Shown: positions 24,409 to 30,489 of the stretch, one piece after another | Position numbering within the stretch: the first letter of the stretch is position 1 | Layout of the letters: every line of letters begins with the position of its first letter | Assembly: GCA_964421005.1 (NCBI GenBank) | Contig: CAYQUV010000006.1 | Location: 1-30,512 of the forward strand | Direction of reading: 5' to 3' | Origin: CAYQUV01 sp964421005 | GTDB lineage: Bacteria > Patescibacteriota > Minisyncoccia > Minisyncoccales > CG1-02-41-26 | Length of the DNA stretch: 30,512 bases | Position numbers and translations under genes: made by a program | The notes under the pieces: generated by a model | What the model was told of the DNA's origin: nothing | Database searches by the model: none | Seen by the model: only the letters and a program-made list of their open reading frames with translations

Positions 24409-24417
24409 ATTATAGCA
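24409..24417 (-). promoter_or_regulatory. Extended -10 promoter for mscS
   Basis: On the minus strand TGCTATAAT is an extended -10 (TGnTATAAT) placed 28 bp before the mscS ATG, in the 49-bp murI–mscS gap. No clear -35. Confidence 0.5.
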
Positions 24418-24430
24418 AATTTTAAATAAA

Positions 24431-25339
24431 CTACCCCAAATTAATTTTTTCTGAACGAATTTCTTCACCGAAAAACTCTTTTCCTAAATTCCTAAAACGG
24501 TTGCTTAAATCGGTTGTCAAAAACCTTATGGTGGAATTTCTGCTTAGATTGCTTTCAATTTCCTTGTGGCGCTTTAAGTAATCTACCAGCTTTTTAGCTA
24601 CTATTTCTCCTTCAGCAACAATCTTTATATTATCCCCTGTTATTTTCTCAATTTGTGTTTTCAACAAACCATAGTGGGTACAACCCAAAATCAAAGTATC
24701 AATGTTTTTTTCAATCAAAGGATTGAGGTAATTTTTAAGAACCGACTCTATAATCTCAAGATTTTTTTCTCCTGCTTCCACAATCGGAACAAGTAAGGGG
24801 CAGGATTTTTGAAAAACTTTTATTTGAGGATTAAGTTTTTTAATTTCTCTTTCAAAAACTCGGGAGCAAACTGTGCTTTCTGTGCCAATTACCCCGATTC
24901 TTTTGGCAATGGTTTTTTCAGTTGCTTCTTCTGCTGTTGGAATAATCACTCCCAGTACTTTTCTTACCGGATAATGCCTCGGCAAATACTCTCTCTGAAT
25001 TTTTCTCAAAGCTTCGCTTGAGGCAGTATTACAAGCTAAAATTAAAAGAGGACAATTCTGGCTAAAAAGAAAATTTACTGCCTCAACAGTATAATTATAA
25101 ATTGTCTGCTGAGCCCGGGAACCGTAAGGACTTCGAGCTGTATCGCCTAGATAGACATAATCATACTGAGGCAATTTTCTAACAATCTCTCGCAAAATCT
25201 CCAATCCTCCAAAACCGGAATCAAAAACCCCTATTGGTTTTATTTCTTGTTTTATTTCTCTTTGAGAGAAATTATTTTTTCTGTTTTCAATCCGCCTTTG
25301 TTTTTTATTTTTATTGACTTTTTTACGGTTGTAAAACAT
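24431..25339 (-). CDS. murI: Glutamate racemase
   Basis: Makes D-glutamate for peptidoglycan. The two catalytic cysteines are in LACNTAS (C103) and LGCTHYG (C220), and the substrate motifs IGVFDSGFGG and LGDTARSPYG are intact. I start it at the ATG at 25339 (302 aa), which has AAGG seven bases upstream; a TTG at 25357 is less likely. The enzyme core begins near residue 36, so there is a very basic ~35-residue N-terminal extension of unknown role. It overlaps the end of the GerMN gene by 17 bp. Confidence 0.95.
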   Translation of the reverse strand: MFYNRKKVNKNKKQRRIENRKNNFSQREIKQEIKPIGVFDSGFGGLEILREIVRKLPQYDYVYLGDTARSPYGSRAQQTIYNYTVEAVNFLFSQNCPLLILACNTASSEALRKIQREYLPRHYPVRKVLGVIIPTAEEATEKTIAKRIGVIGTESTVCSRVFEREIKKLNPQIKVFQKSCPLLVPIVEAGEKNLEIIESVLKNYLNPLIEKNIDTLILGCTHYGLLKTQIEKITGDNIKIVAEGEIVAKKLVDYLKRHKEIESNLSRNSTIRFLTTDLSNRFRNLGKEFFGEEIRSEKINLG

Positions 25340-25871
25340 CTTCAACCTTTCCGTCAACCGAGATTATGACTTCTTGAATTTCAGAAAACTGCTTAATGGT
25401 TTCTGTGATTTGTGCCCTGATAGCTTGAACACGGCAGGAGCCACCAAGCTGATATTCCAATTCTTCGCTGAAATCAACTCGAGCAATTCCATCTTTAACG
25501 GTTAAACTTTGAATCTCCACACCAGGGTTAATGTTTGTAAAATATCCTTCTTCAAGTTCATCTCTGTTTGGACCTTTCAAAAGCTCCTCTAGTGCTTTTT
25601 TGATTATATCCTCAGTTTGAGCAACAGGTGTAACTTTCAAAATTTCTCTTTCAACCGGATAAACTCTCTCGCAATAAAGAATCTCGGGGTCCTCCTTGCT
25701 GTTGCTGAAATAAACTTTAATCGTGGTTGTTTCTTCAATAATCCCCTCTTCTGTTTTTGTTTCCGGTTGTTCTCCGACCAGTTCCTCCCCGGTATTTGAA
25801 TAACTAAAAAGAAAATAACCAACAACAAGAATCAAAACCAAAGCTAAAATAGTTAACAAGGTTTTTTTCAT
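25323..25871 (-). CDS. GerMN-domain protein with N-terminal membrane anchor
   Basis: A 182-residue secreted or membrane-tethered protein. Residues 1–22 form a Lys-rich start plus hydrophobic helix (MKKTLLTILALVLILVVGYF) without a lipobox cysteine; an acidic linker follows, then a GerMN-like domain (KVYFSNS, LLKGPNRDELEEGYFTNIN, IARVDFSEEL, QITETIKQF). GerM domains occur in envelope proteins far beyond spore formers; the substrate is unknown. The ATG at 25871 is chosen over an upstream TTG. It overlaps murI, suggesting an envelope-related operon. Confidence 0.82.
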   Translation of the reverse strand: MKKTLLTILALVLILVVGYFLFSYSNTGEELVGEQPETKTEEGIIEETTTIKVYFSNSKEDPEILYCERVYPVEREILKVTPVAQTEDIIKKALEELLKGPNRDELEEGYFTNINPGVEIQSLTVKDGIARVDFSEELEYQLGGSCRVQAIRAQITETIKQFSEIQEVIISVDGKVEDVLQP

Positions 25872-25959
25872 AATATTTTTATTTCTAATCAACAATCAAA
25901 ATCCAACAATTACAACTTTTTTAGGATTTAGATTAATTTATCAAAGCGACTGTTTTTCT

Positions 25960-26145
25960 CTATTCGAGTTTCCGCCAAATCCTATCCCAAAACATTCTGT
26001 AACGCCAACGTTTCAAAAGAATATAAACTCCCAAAACAATCAAAATCAAGGGCCAAATAATTCCCCAAATATCTCCACTAATCAGTCCTAAATTATTGAG
26101 TAAAAAGACAACACCGACAATAATTAACAAAGAAGCAATAAACAT
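25960..26145 (-). CDS. Small LiaF-like two-helix membrane protein
   Basis: 61 residues with two hydrophobic helices separated by NNLGLISGDIWG and ending in a basic WRYRMFWDRIWRK tail. The pattern 'G..LLLNNLGLI...IW..WPLILIvLG' is that of the LiaI/LiaF-type transmembrane region (DUF5668-like). Function unknown, possibly envelope-stress linked. It leads the GerMN–murI run and has a good promoter. Confidence 0.75.
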   Translation of the reverse strand: MFIASLLIIVGVVFLLNNLGLISGDIWGIIWPLILIVLGVYILLKRWRYRMFWDRIWRKLE

Positions 26146-26195
26146 AAATTTTATAAAATAACTTCTGATTTATTCCGACCTTTTCATTTTATAGT

Positions 26196-26224
26196 ATTAT
26201 AGTAATTTTACAAATTTATACCAA
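26196..26224 (-). promoter_or_regulatory. Promoter for the small LiaF-like gene and downstream genes
   Basis: Minus-strand TTGGTA (26219–26224), 17 bp, TATAAT (26196–26201). The start site would be near 26189, about 44 bases before the ATG. It is divergent from the plus-strand noncoding-RNA promoter 19 bp away. Confidence 0.7.
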
Positions 26225-26242
26225 AAGATTCAACTTTAAATC

Positions 26243-26271
26243 TTGACAATCTCACATACATGGTATATAAC
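26243..26271 (+). promoter_or_regulatory. Promoter for the plus-strand noncoding RNA
   Basis: TTGACA (26243–26248), exactly 17 bp, TATAAC (26266–26271). Start predicted near 26278. Confidence 0.85.
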
Positions 26272-26394
26272 ATTTTATAGTTCATTAAAACAAACTTCCC
26301 TACAGTAGCTATCTTGGATACTTTAATTTGTGAGCATCTGGCTGGGTGCTACAAATAGGTAGTTAAACAAAAAGAAGAGGTTATACAGGAGATC

Positions 26395-26418
26395 ATGGAG
26401 GAGATTCGTCAACTCTGA
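26395..26418 (+). CDS. Possible leader peptide MEEIRQL inside the noncoding RNA
   Basis: ATG GAG GAG … TGA encodes seven residues and is preceded by AGGAG three bases upstream. It overlaps the arms of the CATGGA/TCCGTG stem and ends ten bases before the terminator, a classical attenuator layout. It may equally be chance. Confidence 0.3.
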   Translation: MEEIRQL

Positions 26419-26428
26419 AGGATTCCGT

Positions 26429-26470
26429 GGGCAGCGAAGAGAAAATATTCCCTAGCTGCCCATTTTTTAT
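26429..26470 (+). terminator. Intrinsic terminator of the ~190-base RNA
   Basis: GGGCAGC (26429–26435) pairs with GCTGCCC (26455–26461) over a 19-base loop and is followed by A and six T (26463–26468). Confidence 0.85.
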
Positions 26471-26617
26471 TTCTTTAAACAACTTATAATTGAATTGACA
26501 AAACCTTTAAAAAATGATAAACCTTATTATAATATTGCACTTTCTATCTTGTACATTTCACAAACCAATAATTTACCTCAAGTCTTTCCTCTAGCCAAGA
26601 AAAAGAGGTGATAAGAA
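26471..26617 (+). promoter_or_regulatory. Leader and candidate promoters of the TTG-start gene and rpsU
   Basis: This gene-free stretch holds TATAAT boxes at 26485–26490 and 26528–26533 (the second best placed, about 85 bp before the gene) and a TTGACA at 26495–26500 whose spacing to the second box is too long (27 bp). A hairpin CCTCT/AGAGG (26588–26608) would bury part of the ribosome binding site of the following gene. Confidence 0.4.
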
Positions 26618-26863
26618 TTGGGAAGGAAACCGAAAAAACTATTTGAGGTAACCGGAGAAGTCAAGGAACTGGGCAAGATAGACAGACATACTTATGCCTA
26701 CAGTGAAGCTCAAGCAATCAAACAAGTATCTGAAAAATTAAAAAGAGAAAACCCTCGAACAGTTATTTTTATCAAAGACGCTCAAGCCTTTGAAGTGGCA
26801 ATTAAAATGCCTGTCAAAGCGGAAGTCAACACCGGAACAACCCAACTTAATTTAGGTCTCTAG
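26618..26863 (+). CDS. Small basic protein of unknown function, TTG start, upstream of rpsU
   Basis: 81 residues opening at TTG (26618), fixed by GAGGTGAT (26605–26612), an eight-base match to the 16S 3' end with six-base spacing to the start codon. The N-terminus is basic (MGRKPKKLFEV), the middle has an amphipathic helix (YSEAQAIKQVSEKLKRENP) between strands, and the tail is neutral. The strand–helix–strand pattern (FEVTGEVKELG…A…VSEKLKRE…VIFI) recalls the archaeal eL20/LX ribosomal-protein fold, but this is only an impression. It lies 62 bp before rpsU in the same direction. I do not recognise the family. Confidence 0.75.
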   Translation: MGRKPKKLFEVTGEVKELGKIDRHTYAYSEAQAIKQVSEKLKRENPRTVIFIKDAQAFEVAIKMPVKAEVNTGTTQLNLGL

Positions 26864-26925
26864 ACTTCCTACGAAAGACAAATAAGAATATTCAAGCATA
26901 ACTTAACTTCAAAAAAGGAAGAAAA

Positions 26926-27084
26926 ATGTCGATAAACGCCTCGGTTCAGGTGAGAAACAGAGACATTACTGAAGCTCTAAAAATACTCAAAAAGCAGTTA
27001 AAAAGAGAAAGAGTCTGGAAATACGACCCTAAAAGAAGATATTGTCAAAGCGAAAGAAAACGAAAAAACAAAAAACACATCTAA
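26926..27084 (+). CDS. rpsU: Ribosomal protein bS21
   Basis: A 52-residue gene. The sequence (MSINASVQVRNRDITEALKI…LKKQLKRERVW…RRYCQSERKRKNKKH) follows the bS21 pattern: a short strand with V.VR, an ALK.LK helix, then a second helix ending in R.y.K.sERKRkk. bS21 sits on the platform near the 16S 3' end and helps initiation. AAGGAAG lies 4–10 bases before the ATG. It is followed within one base by a strong terminator, closing the unit begun by the TTG-start gene. Confidence 0.85.
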   Translation: MSINASVQVRNRDITEALKILKKQLKRERVWKYDPKRRYCQSERKRKNKKHI

Positions 27085-27117
27085 AAACCAGACCTGAAAT
27101 AGGTCTGGTTTTTTTAT
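27085..27117 (+). terminator. Strong intrinsic terminator after rpsU
   Basis: AAACCAGACCT (27085–27095) pairs exactly with AGGTCTGGTTT (27101–27111) over the five-base loop GAAAT, followed by further T. The minus strand also has five T after the stem, so it can serve the convergent nuclease gene too. Confidence 0.95.
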
Positions 27118-27138
27118 TTTTCAATGAGGGCAAAACTA

Positions 27139-27822
27139 TCAAAAATTTGAAGCCTGTTTTAGCCACTTACCATAATCACAATCTTTACTATGAGGAGGTG
27201 GAAACTCCCTTTTCAAAACAGCTACAGCCTCTTTGAAAAGTTCGGAGATATCCGAAGGGTCTGTTTCTATTTCGTGGAGTTCTTTCCGGAAAGGCAGTCT
27301 ATCCCGGAAACCATTTTCCCTATCAACCACATAAAAAGCCAAGTAACCCTTTCGGGGAGTCAAAAATCCGTTTTTTTCTAAAAGAAACGTATAGATATCC
27401 ATCTGTAGTTGAAAACGGTCGTAAACTTTTGGAACATTACTGCCGGTGGATTTATAGTCAAGCGGCGCTAATTTGCCTCCTTCAAATTCCAAAATATCAT
27501 CGACTGCTCCAAAAAGAGTGGCTTCTAACCGAGAATCATAGTATTGTATCCCTTCAAAATTATTTCGCCATCGGTTTAACAATTTCTGATGAGGAAAAAG
27601 TCGGGCTTGGATATTATTTTCCTTCAATAAGGGATGAGGTTGATTCTTTGCTCTGAAAGTGTCAAATTCCTTTTTTAAAAGAACGTCCACGGCCAAATTA
27701 AGAGTATAAGGAAAAGATTGAGGCCTTCTAATACCTTTTTTCTTTTCCAGCCAAAAACAATGAGGGCATTCTAAAAAGAGATTCAAAGAATTTGGAGAAA
27801 GTTTTATGGAAGTTTTGTCCAT
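27139..27822 (-). CDS. RecB-like PD-(D/E)XK nuclease domain protein
   Basis: A 227-residue single-domain nuclease of the RecB/AddB/Cas4 superfamily (PDDEXK_1 type). The active site reads FGAVDDIL (D108/D109), LDYKSTG (D122, K124) and QLQMDIYTFLL with the QxxxY motif (Q140, Y144). Near the N-terminus ECPHCFWLEKK supplies C19 and C22, and a C-terminal Cys (…KDCDYGKW) remains, suggesting a partial iron–sulfur or zinc site. It is common in Parcubacteria as a lone gene; no helicase partner or CRISPR locus is nearby. Probably DNA end processing or repair. Confidence 0.88.
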   Translation of the reverse strand: MDKTSIKLSPNSLNLFLECPHCFWLEKKKGIRRPQSFPYTLNLAVDVLLKKEFDTFRAKNQPHPLLKENNIQARLFPHQKLLNRWRNNFEGIQYYDSRLEATLFGAVDDILEFEGGKLAPLDYKSTGSNVPKVYDRFQLQMDIYTFLLEKNGFLTPRKGYLAFYVVDRENGFRDRLPFRKELHEIETDPSDISELFKEAVAVLKREFPPPHSKDCDYGKWLKQASNF

Positions 27823-27904
27823 TATCTTATTTTACTTTCTCATTCCTCTTTTTCAAGCCCGAATAGAAATTCAAAATAAATCCTAATCAAAATAAAAAAT
27901 TTAA

Positions 27905-27936
27905 TTAAAAATCCATCCGGTTTTTTCCGATGGGTT
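27905..27936 (-). terminator. Terminator after the zinc-ribbon gene
   Basis: Minus-strand CCATCGG pairs with CCGGATGG (one bulge) over a run of six A, followed by ATTTTTAATTAAATTTTTT. It lies 30–58 bp beyond the stop codon of the gene at 27963–28184. Confidence 0.7.
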
Positions 27937-27962
27937 TCTCTATCTTATTTACGCTTAGATTC

Positions 27963-28184
27963 CTAAACTATAATAATTTCTCGGCACTTATTACAAACTC
28001 GGCATCTTAACAATTTTGAGCCTCGGGATTGATCTCCGTCTTTTGGAGGATAAAGAGTCACCCCGATATGAGGCGTATAGCTTACGGACCATCCTTCTTC
28101 AACATCTATTTCCCATTCGTTCCCGCAATTTTCGCATCTAAGATTTATAATTTTTGGTATTTTTTTCTTTTTTCTTGGCCCCAA
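27963..28184 (-). CDS. Small zinc-ribbon protein, function unknown
   Basis: 73 residues with a basic N-terminus (MGPRKKKKIPK), a first knuckle C17-x2-C20 (RCENCGNEW) and a second C61-x2-C64-x2-C67 (CRVCNKC). A Gly/Tyr/Pro-rich middle separates them. The start is taken as TTG at 28184; no ATG is in frame, and the nearest purine-rich site, GGAGG, is 16 bases upstream inside a hairpin, so the start is uncertain. Function not recognised; nucleic-acid binding would fit. Confidence 0.7.
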   Translation of the reverse strand: MGPRKKKKIPKIINLRCENCGNEWEIDVEEGWSVSYTPHIGVTLYPPKDGDQSRGSKLLRCRVCNKCREIIIV

Positions 28185-28198
28185 AGTTTTATTTAGTT

Positions 28199-28235
28199 GT
28201 CCTCCATCGAAATCAATTCAGATGGAGGACTTTTT
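28199..28235 (+). terminator. 10-bp hairpin with T-tract pointing rightward, upstream of the zinc-ribbon gene
   Basis: GTCCTCCATC (28199–28208) pairs exactly with GATGGAGGAC (28221–28230), followed on the plus strand by TTTTT. It has the form of a plus-strand terminator, yet no plus-strand gene ends nearby. On the minus strand its second arm contains the GGAGG nearest the zinc-ribbon start, so it may instead sequester that ribosome binding site. Confidence 0.6.
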
Positions 28236-28261
28236 AATTAATTCTGACTTTTAATCAACCT

Positions 28262-28405
28262 TTAAAAGTATTTATTTTTCGAAATAATATATGTAATTCT
28301 CTTACTAATATCACCTTCCAAAATTCCAGTCAAGAGAAAGTTATCCACTTTTTGTTTAGGATTCACTTTTCTCAAAAATTCTTCTCTAAAGTTTAACAAA
28401 ATCAA
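28262..28405 (-). CDS. Possible small ORF downstream of the frameshifted gene
   Basis: A 47-codon frame from TTG at 28405 to TAA at 28262 encodes a plausible charged, soluble-looking peptide (NFREEFLRKVNPKQKVD…). It is in the same frame as the end of the broken gene and begins ten bases after its TAG stop, so it might be a further remnant of a longer gene or a separate small gene. No ribosome binding site. The rest of 28236–28414 holds nothing else I can support. Confidence 0.3.
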   Translation of the reverse strand: MILLNFREEFLRKVNPKQKVDNFLLTGILEGDISKRITYIISKNKYF

Positions 28406-28414
28406 TTCTGTTGG

Positions 28415-28593
28415 CTACAACTTTCCAAGAATAGCAAAAGGAATGGCTATCAAAATTATAATGCCGATTGTTTTTGCTGTTATCGGCTCATCGGTTGCTA
28501 ACTTAACTTAACAGCCAATAAATCCTTAATAGTTCCGATAATTATTCCAAAAATTAAAAATTCAAAAATTACTTCTATCTTTTTGGACTTCAT
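28415..28593 (-). pseudogene. Small two-helix membrane protein gene broken by a 5-bp duplication
   Basis: From the ATG at 28593 the first frame gives a hydrophobic helix (EVIFEFLIFGIIIGTIKDLL) then AVKLS and a stop at 28498–28500. Shifting by five bases, the frame continues as KLATDEPITAKTIGIIILIA and IPFAILGKL to a TAG at 28415. The junction is a tandem TAACT repeat (28499–28512); removing one unit restores a 57-residue protein with two membrane helices, reading AVKLATDEP. The family (IEDLIAVKLATD… type) resembles small Parcubacteria membrane proteins as I remember them. Dead gene, reversible slippage, or a sequencing/assembly error are all possible. Confidence 0.7.
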
Positions 28594-28639
28594 AAATTTT
28601 TGCTTCAATCCAGTTTCTATATTCTATTATTTTTGACCA

Positions 28640-28693
28640 AAAAAGAAAACGGCGCAGAATTTCCAGTCTTTATCTGTTTTCATCTGTGCCGTT
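28640..28693 (-). terminator. Terminator after the phosphatidyltransferase gene
   Basis: An 11-bp stem (AACGGCGCAGA at 28648–28658 with TCTGTGCCGTT at 28683–28693; one G·T on plus, A·C on minus) followed on the minus strand by TTCTTTTTT. It begins one base after the stop codon. Confidence 0.75.
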
Positions 28694-28694
28694 G

Positions 28695-29360
28695 TTATTG
28701 TATTTCTTTTTTAAAATGAAAATTAATGTAACTCTGAAGATGTCCGAATATACTGGCTAAGCCAAGCCCCAAAGAAAACCAAAGGATATCGGTAGCTAAG
28801 TTTATCTTATTGGGAAAAAACAATAAAATGACAACACCCAACCACTGAAAAAACATTTTCCACTTACCGAATAAATTTGAATTGGTAACTTGGCTGGGAA
28901 TTTGTTTTTTCATAGCCGAGATAGCCAAAATAATTGAAAAAAACTCGGCTCCTATCAAAATCAAGACAAGAAATTTGTCATATTGCCAGATTATTCTGGC
29001 CGCCAAAGGACAAATCAGAATTTTATCTCCTAACCTGTCAAGAAAAGCTCCTTTTTTACTCTCCATCTTCCAGGCCCTGGCTATTGGGCCATCAAAGGCA
29101 TCGGTAATACCAGAGATTATAAAAACGGCAATAATCAATTTTTTCCATTCTGATACTTGAAAAAGCATCGGAATTATAATCAATGCCAAAAAGATTCTTA
29201 ACCAAGATAGTAAATTGGGAGTAACAATTCTTGGAATATATTTCTTTGACAAAAAAATTAGGAATCTCTCCTTGGCTTTATTGAATTTCTTAAAAGAAAA
29301 ATCAATTAATTTGAATCCGTTTTTAACCCCGTTGATGCCGTTTCTTAATATACTCTGCAT
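28695..29360 (-). CDS. CDP-alcohol phosphatidyltransferase (PgsA-like)
   Basis: A membrane enzyme that moves a phosphatidyl group from CDP-diacylglycerol to an alcohol, probably glycerol 3-phosphate. The signature DG(x2)AR(x8)G(x3)D(x3)D is complete: D87, D90-G91, A94-R95, G104, D108, D112. Hydrophobic helices flank it. There is an unusual ~45-residue, Lys/Phe-rich N-terminal part before TPNLLSWLRI. The start is secure: AAAGGAGG lies six bases before the ATG, the strongest ribosome binding site in the window. Its exact alcohol substrate cannot be told. Confidence 0.9.
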   Translation of the reverse strand: MQSILRNGINGVKNGFKLIDFSFKKFNKAKERFLIFLSKKYIPRIVTPNLLSWLRIFLALIIIPMLFQVSEWKKLIIAVFIISGITDAFDGPIARAWKMESKKGAFLDRLGDKILICPLAARIIWQYDKFLVLILIGAEFFSIILAISAMKKQIPSQVTNSNLFGKWKMFFQWLGVVILLFFPNKINLATDILWFSLGLGLASIFGHLQSYINFHFKKEIQ

Positions 29361-29419
29361 TCTTTCCTCCTTTGATTAATTTAAAAGAACTAAAAAAATT
29401 TTCACAAAACTTATTTTGT

Positions 29420-29448
29420 AGATTAACAAATATTCAATAAATTTTCAA
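29420..29448 (-). promoter_or_regulatory. Promoter for the phosphatidyltransferase gene
   Basis: Minus-strand TTGAAA (29443–29448), 17 bp, TAATCT (29420–29425). A perfect ACAAAA-CTTA-TTTTGT hairpin (29404–29419) sits at the predicted start of transcription. Confidence 0.5.
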
Positions 29449-29462
29449 AACAATATTTTATT

Positions 29463-29813
29463 TTAGGATAACTCTGGAGTTCTCTTGACTTTCAAAAGCG
29501 GTGCTAGAAGAATCAAGGCGTAAGTCAACCAGATTGGCCAAGCGGTAAAGATTTCAGCATTGAATCTCACTGTTACAACAACATCAAGAATTATAACTAT
29601 CACCACCCAAATCAGCCCATAACCAAGAGCAAAAGTTGCTTTATTGGGTTTGACCAGTCCGGCCAGAACAAGAGAAATTACTCCGGCAATAACAGCCAAT
29701 ATTATCTTTACCCAAAGAAATTTATAAACATCAAAATTCATTAAAAGATAACCGATAACGCACATTACAACCCAAATCAATACTCCGAATCCAATTGCTT
29801 TTTTCCAATCCAT
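29463..29813 (-). CDS. Four-helix membrane protein, function unknown
   Basis: 116 residues, with hydrophobic helices at roughly 5–26, 34–55, 62–83 and 90–108 and a short basic C-terminus (KVKRTPELS). No catalytic motif is visible and I do not recognise the family. It lies between the phosphatidyltransferase and a PGPGW-type protein, all on one strand but with 100–150 bp gaps. The ATG at 29813 has no clear ribosome binding site. Confidence 0.7.
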   Translation of the reverse strand: MDWKKAIGFGVLIWVVMCVIGYLLMNFDVYKFLWVKIILAVIAGVISLVLAGLVKPNKATFALGYGLIWVVIVIILDVVVTVRFNAEIFTAWPIWLTYALILLAPLLKVKRTPELS

Positions 29814-29969
29814 AAATTTTTATTTTTGATTAAATTTTAATTACTCCTCGACTTTTTTTAAAAAACTATTTATTCCTTACATTTTTTTATTTTTATATTA
29901 TCTCACAAAAAACTCAAATGGAAATATTCTCCGTTAATATTTTAAATTAGCCGCTATTTTTATTAATTT
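29814..29969. other. AT-rich spacer without a gene
   Basis: No reading frame of note. On the minus strand a GATAAT/TAATAT box (about 29893–29903) may be a -10 element for the four-helix membrane protein, and GAGGAG near 29853 is not followed by a start codon in range. Nothing else seen. Confidence 0.4.
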
Positions 29970-30173
29970 TTAATTTACTTTGAATTTTTTCAGAAAAGAA
30001 AACAATTTATCTTCGGAAATAATTCTTATGCCCAAAATCCCCAACCCGACAAACAAAAGCCAGGAGCCGGGAGAAAAAGGAGTGATTAAAGCAAGAAAAC
30101 CGAGAATAACTAAAACAACACCAAAAACTTTTTTTAAAACTTTTTTCGCTTTTTGATTATTCTCGCAATCCAT
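29970..30173 (-). CDS. PGPGW-type small membrane protein
   Basis: 67 residues with two hydrophobic helices joined by ITPFSPGSWLLFVGLGILG, which fits the PGPGW family pattern (TPl.PGpG.lllllGL..L). Lys-rich termini suggest both ends face the cytoplasm. Function of the family is unknown. No ribosome binding site is evident before the ATG at 30173. Confidence 0.75.
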   Translation of the reverse strand: MDCENNQKAKKVLKKVFGVVLVILGFLALITPFSPGSWLLFVGLGILGIRIISEDKLFSFLKKFKVN

Positions 30174-30237
30174 AAATAAAAATCTCAGGATAACCGTTTT
30201 TTATTTTTACATTTCTGGAACTAAAATTCAAACCATT

Positions 30238-30272
30238 AAAAAACCGCGGCTTATAATCTTCCGCGGTTTTTT
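30238..30272 (-). terminator. Bidirectional intrinsic terminator
   Basis: AAAAAACCGCGG (30238–30249) and CCGCGGTTTTTT (30261–30272) are exact inverted complements around an 11-base loop. T-tracts are produced on both strands. On the minus strand it ends the 56-codon gene upstream. Confidence 0.93.
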
Positions 30273-30306
30273 AAAATTTACCTACCGACTACTCTTTATT
30301 TACCGA

Positions 30307-30477
30307 TTACTCGCTGACAGACACCCAACCGGCTATAGCTCCTACTATTCCCAGAGCCGAACTGATTCCGACTAAAACCGGGCCTTCCATTGTGGTTTTC
30401 GAAATAAAAAAATAAGCACTGGCCATTGAAACCACAAAAAAGACAATCAGGGCAACAGCAATCTTCTTATATAACAT
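30307..30477 (-). CDS. Small two-helix membrane protein, 56 aa
   Basis: From the ATG at 30477 the frame encodes MLYKKIAVALIVFFVVSMAS, a short KTTMEGPV loop, then GISSALGIVGAIAGWVSVSE and a TAA. Two membrane helices with a positive N-terminus are clear. The ribosome binding site is a run of eight G ending four bases before the ATG. Function unknown; a terminator follows 35 bp downstream. Confidence 0.7.
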   Translation of the reverse strand: MLYKKIAVALIVFFVVSMASAYFFISKTTMEGPVLVGISSALGIVGAIAGWVSVSE

Positions 30478-30481
30478 GGTT

Positions 30482-30489
30482 CCCCCCCC
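30482..30489 (-). repeat. G8 homopolymer at the ribosome binding site of the last gene
   Basis: Eight consecutive G on the minus strand occupy the Shine-Dalgarno position. Such tracts change length easily by slippage, which here would alter spacing and hence translation, not the frame. Confidence 0.6.

Larger units (their letters stand above)
26278..26470 (+). ncRNA. Noncoding RNA or attenuator transcript of ~190 bases
   Basis: A promoter with near-consensus boxes leads into a sequence with several local stems: GTAGC/GCTAC enclosing AGCATC/GGTGCT (loop TGGCTG, 26332–26349), CATGGA/TCCGTG around a GAG/CTC stem (26394–26429), and a GGGCAGC/GCTGCCC terminator with six T. No known signature (SRP GGAA loop, RNase P, tmRNA T-arm, T-box) was recognised. 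It contains one tiny ORF (26395–26418). It may be a free small RNA or a terminated leader for the genes at 26618 onward. Confidence 0.65.

Noticed and set aside
27042..27236. A plus-strand 64-codon frame overlapping rpsU and the nuclease gene
   Set aside because: Its first part is the rpsU tail in another frame and it crosses the terminator hairpin; it has no family resemblance.
27139..27822. A Cas4 protein marking a CRISPR locus
   Set aside because: The nuclease core fits, but there is no repeat array or other Cas gene in the window and the C-terminal three-Cys cluster of Cas4 is not present.
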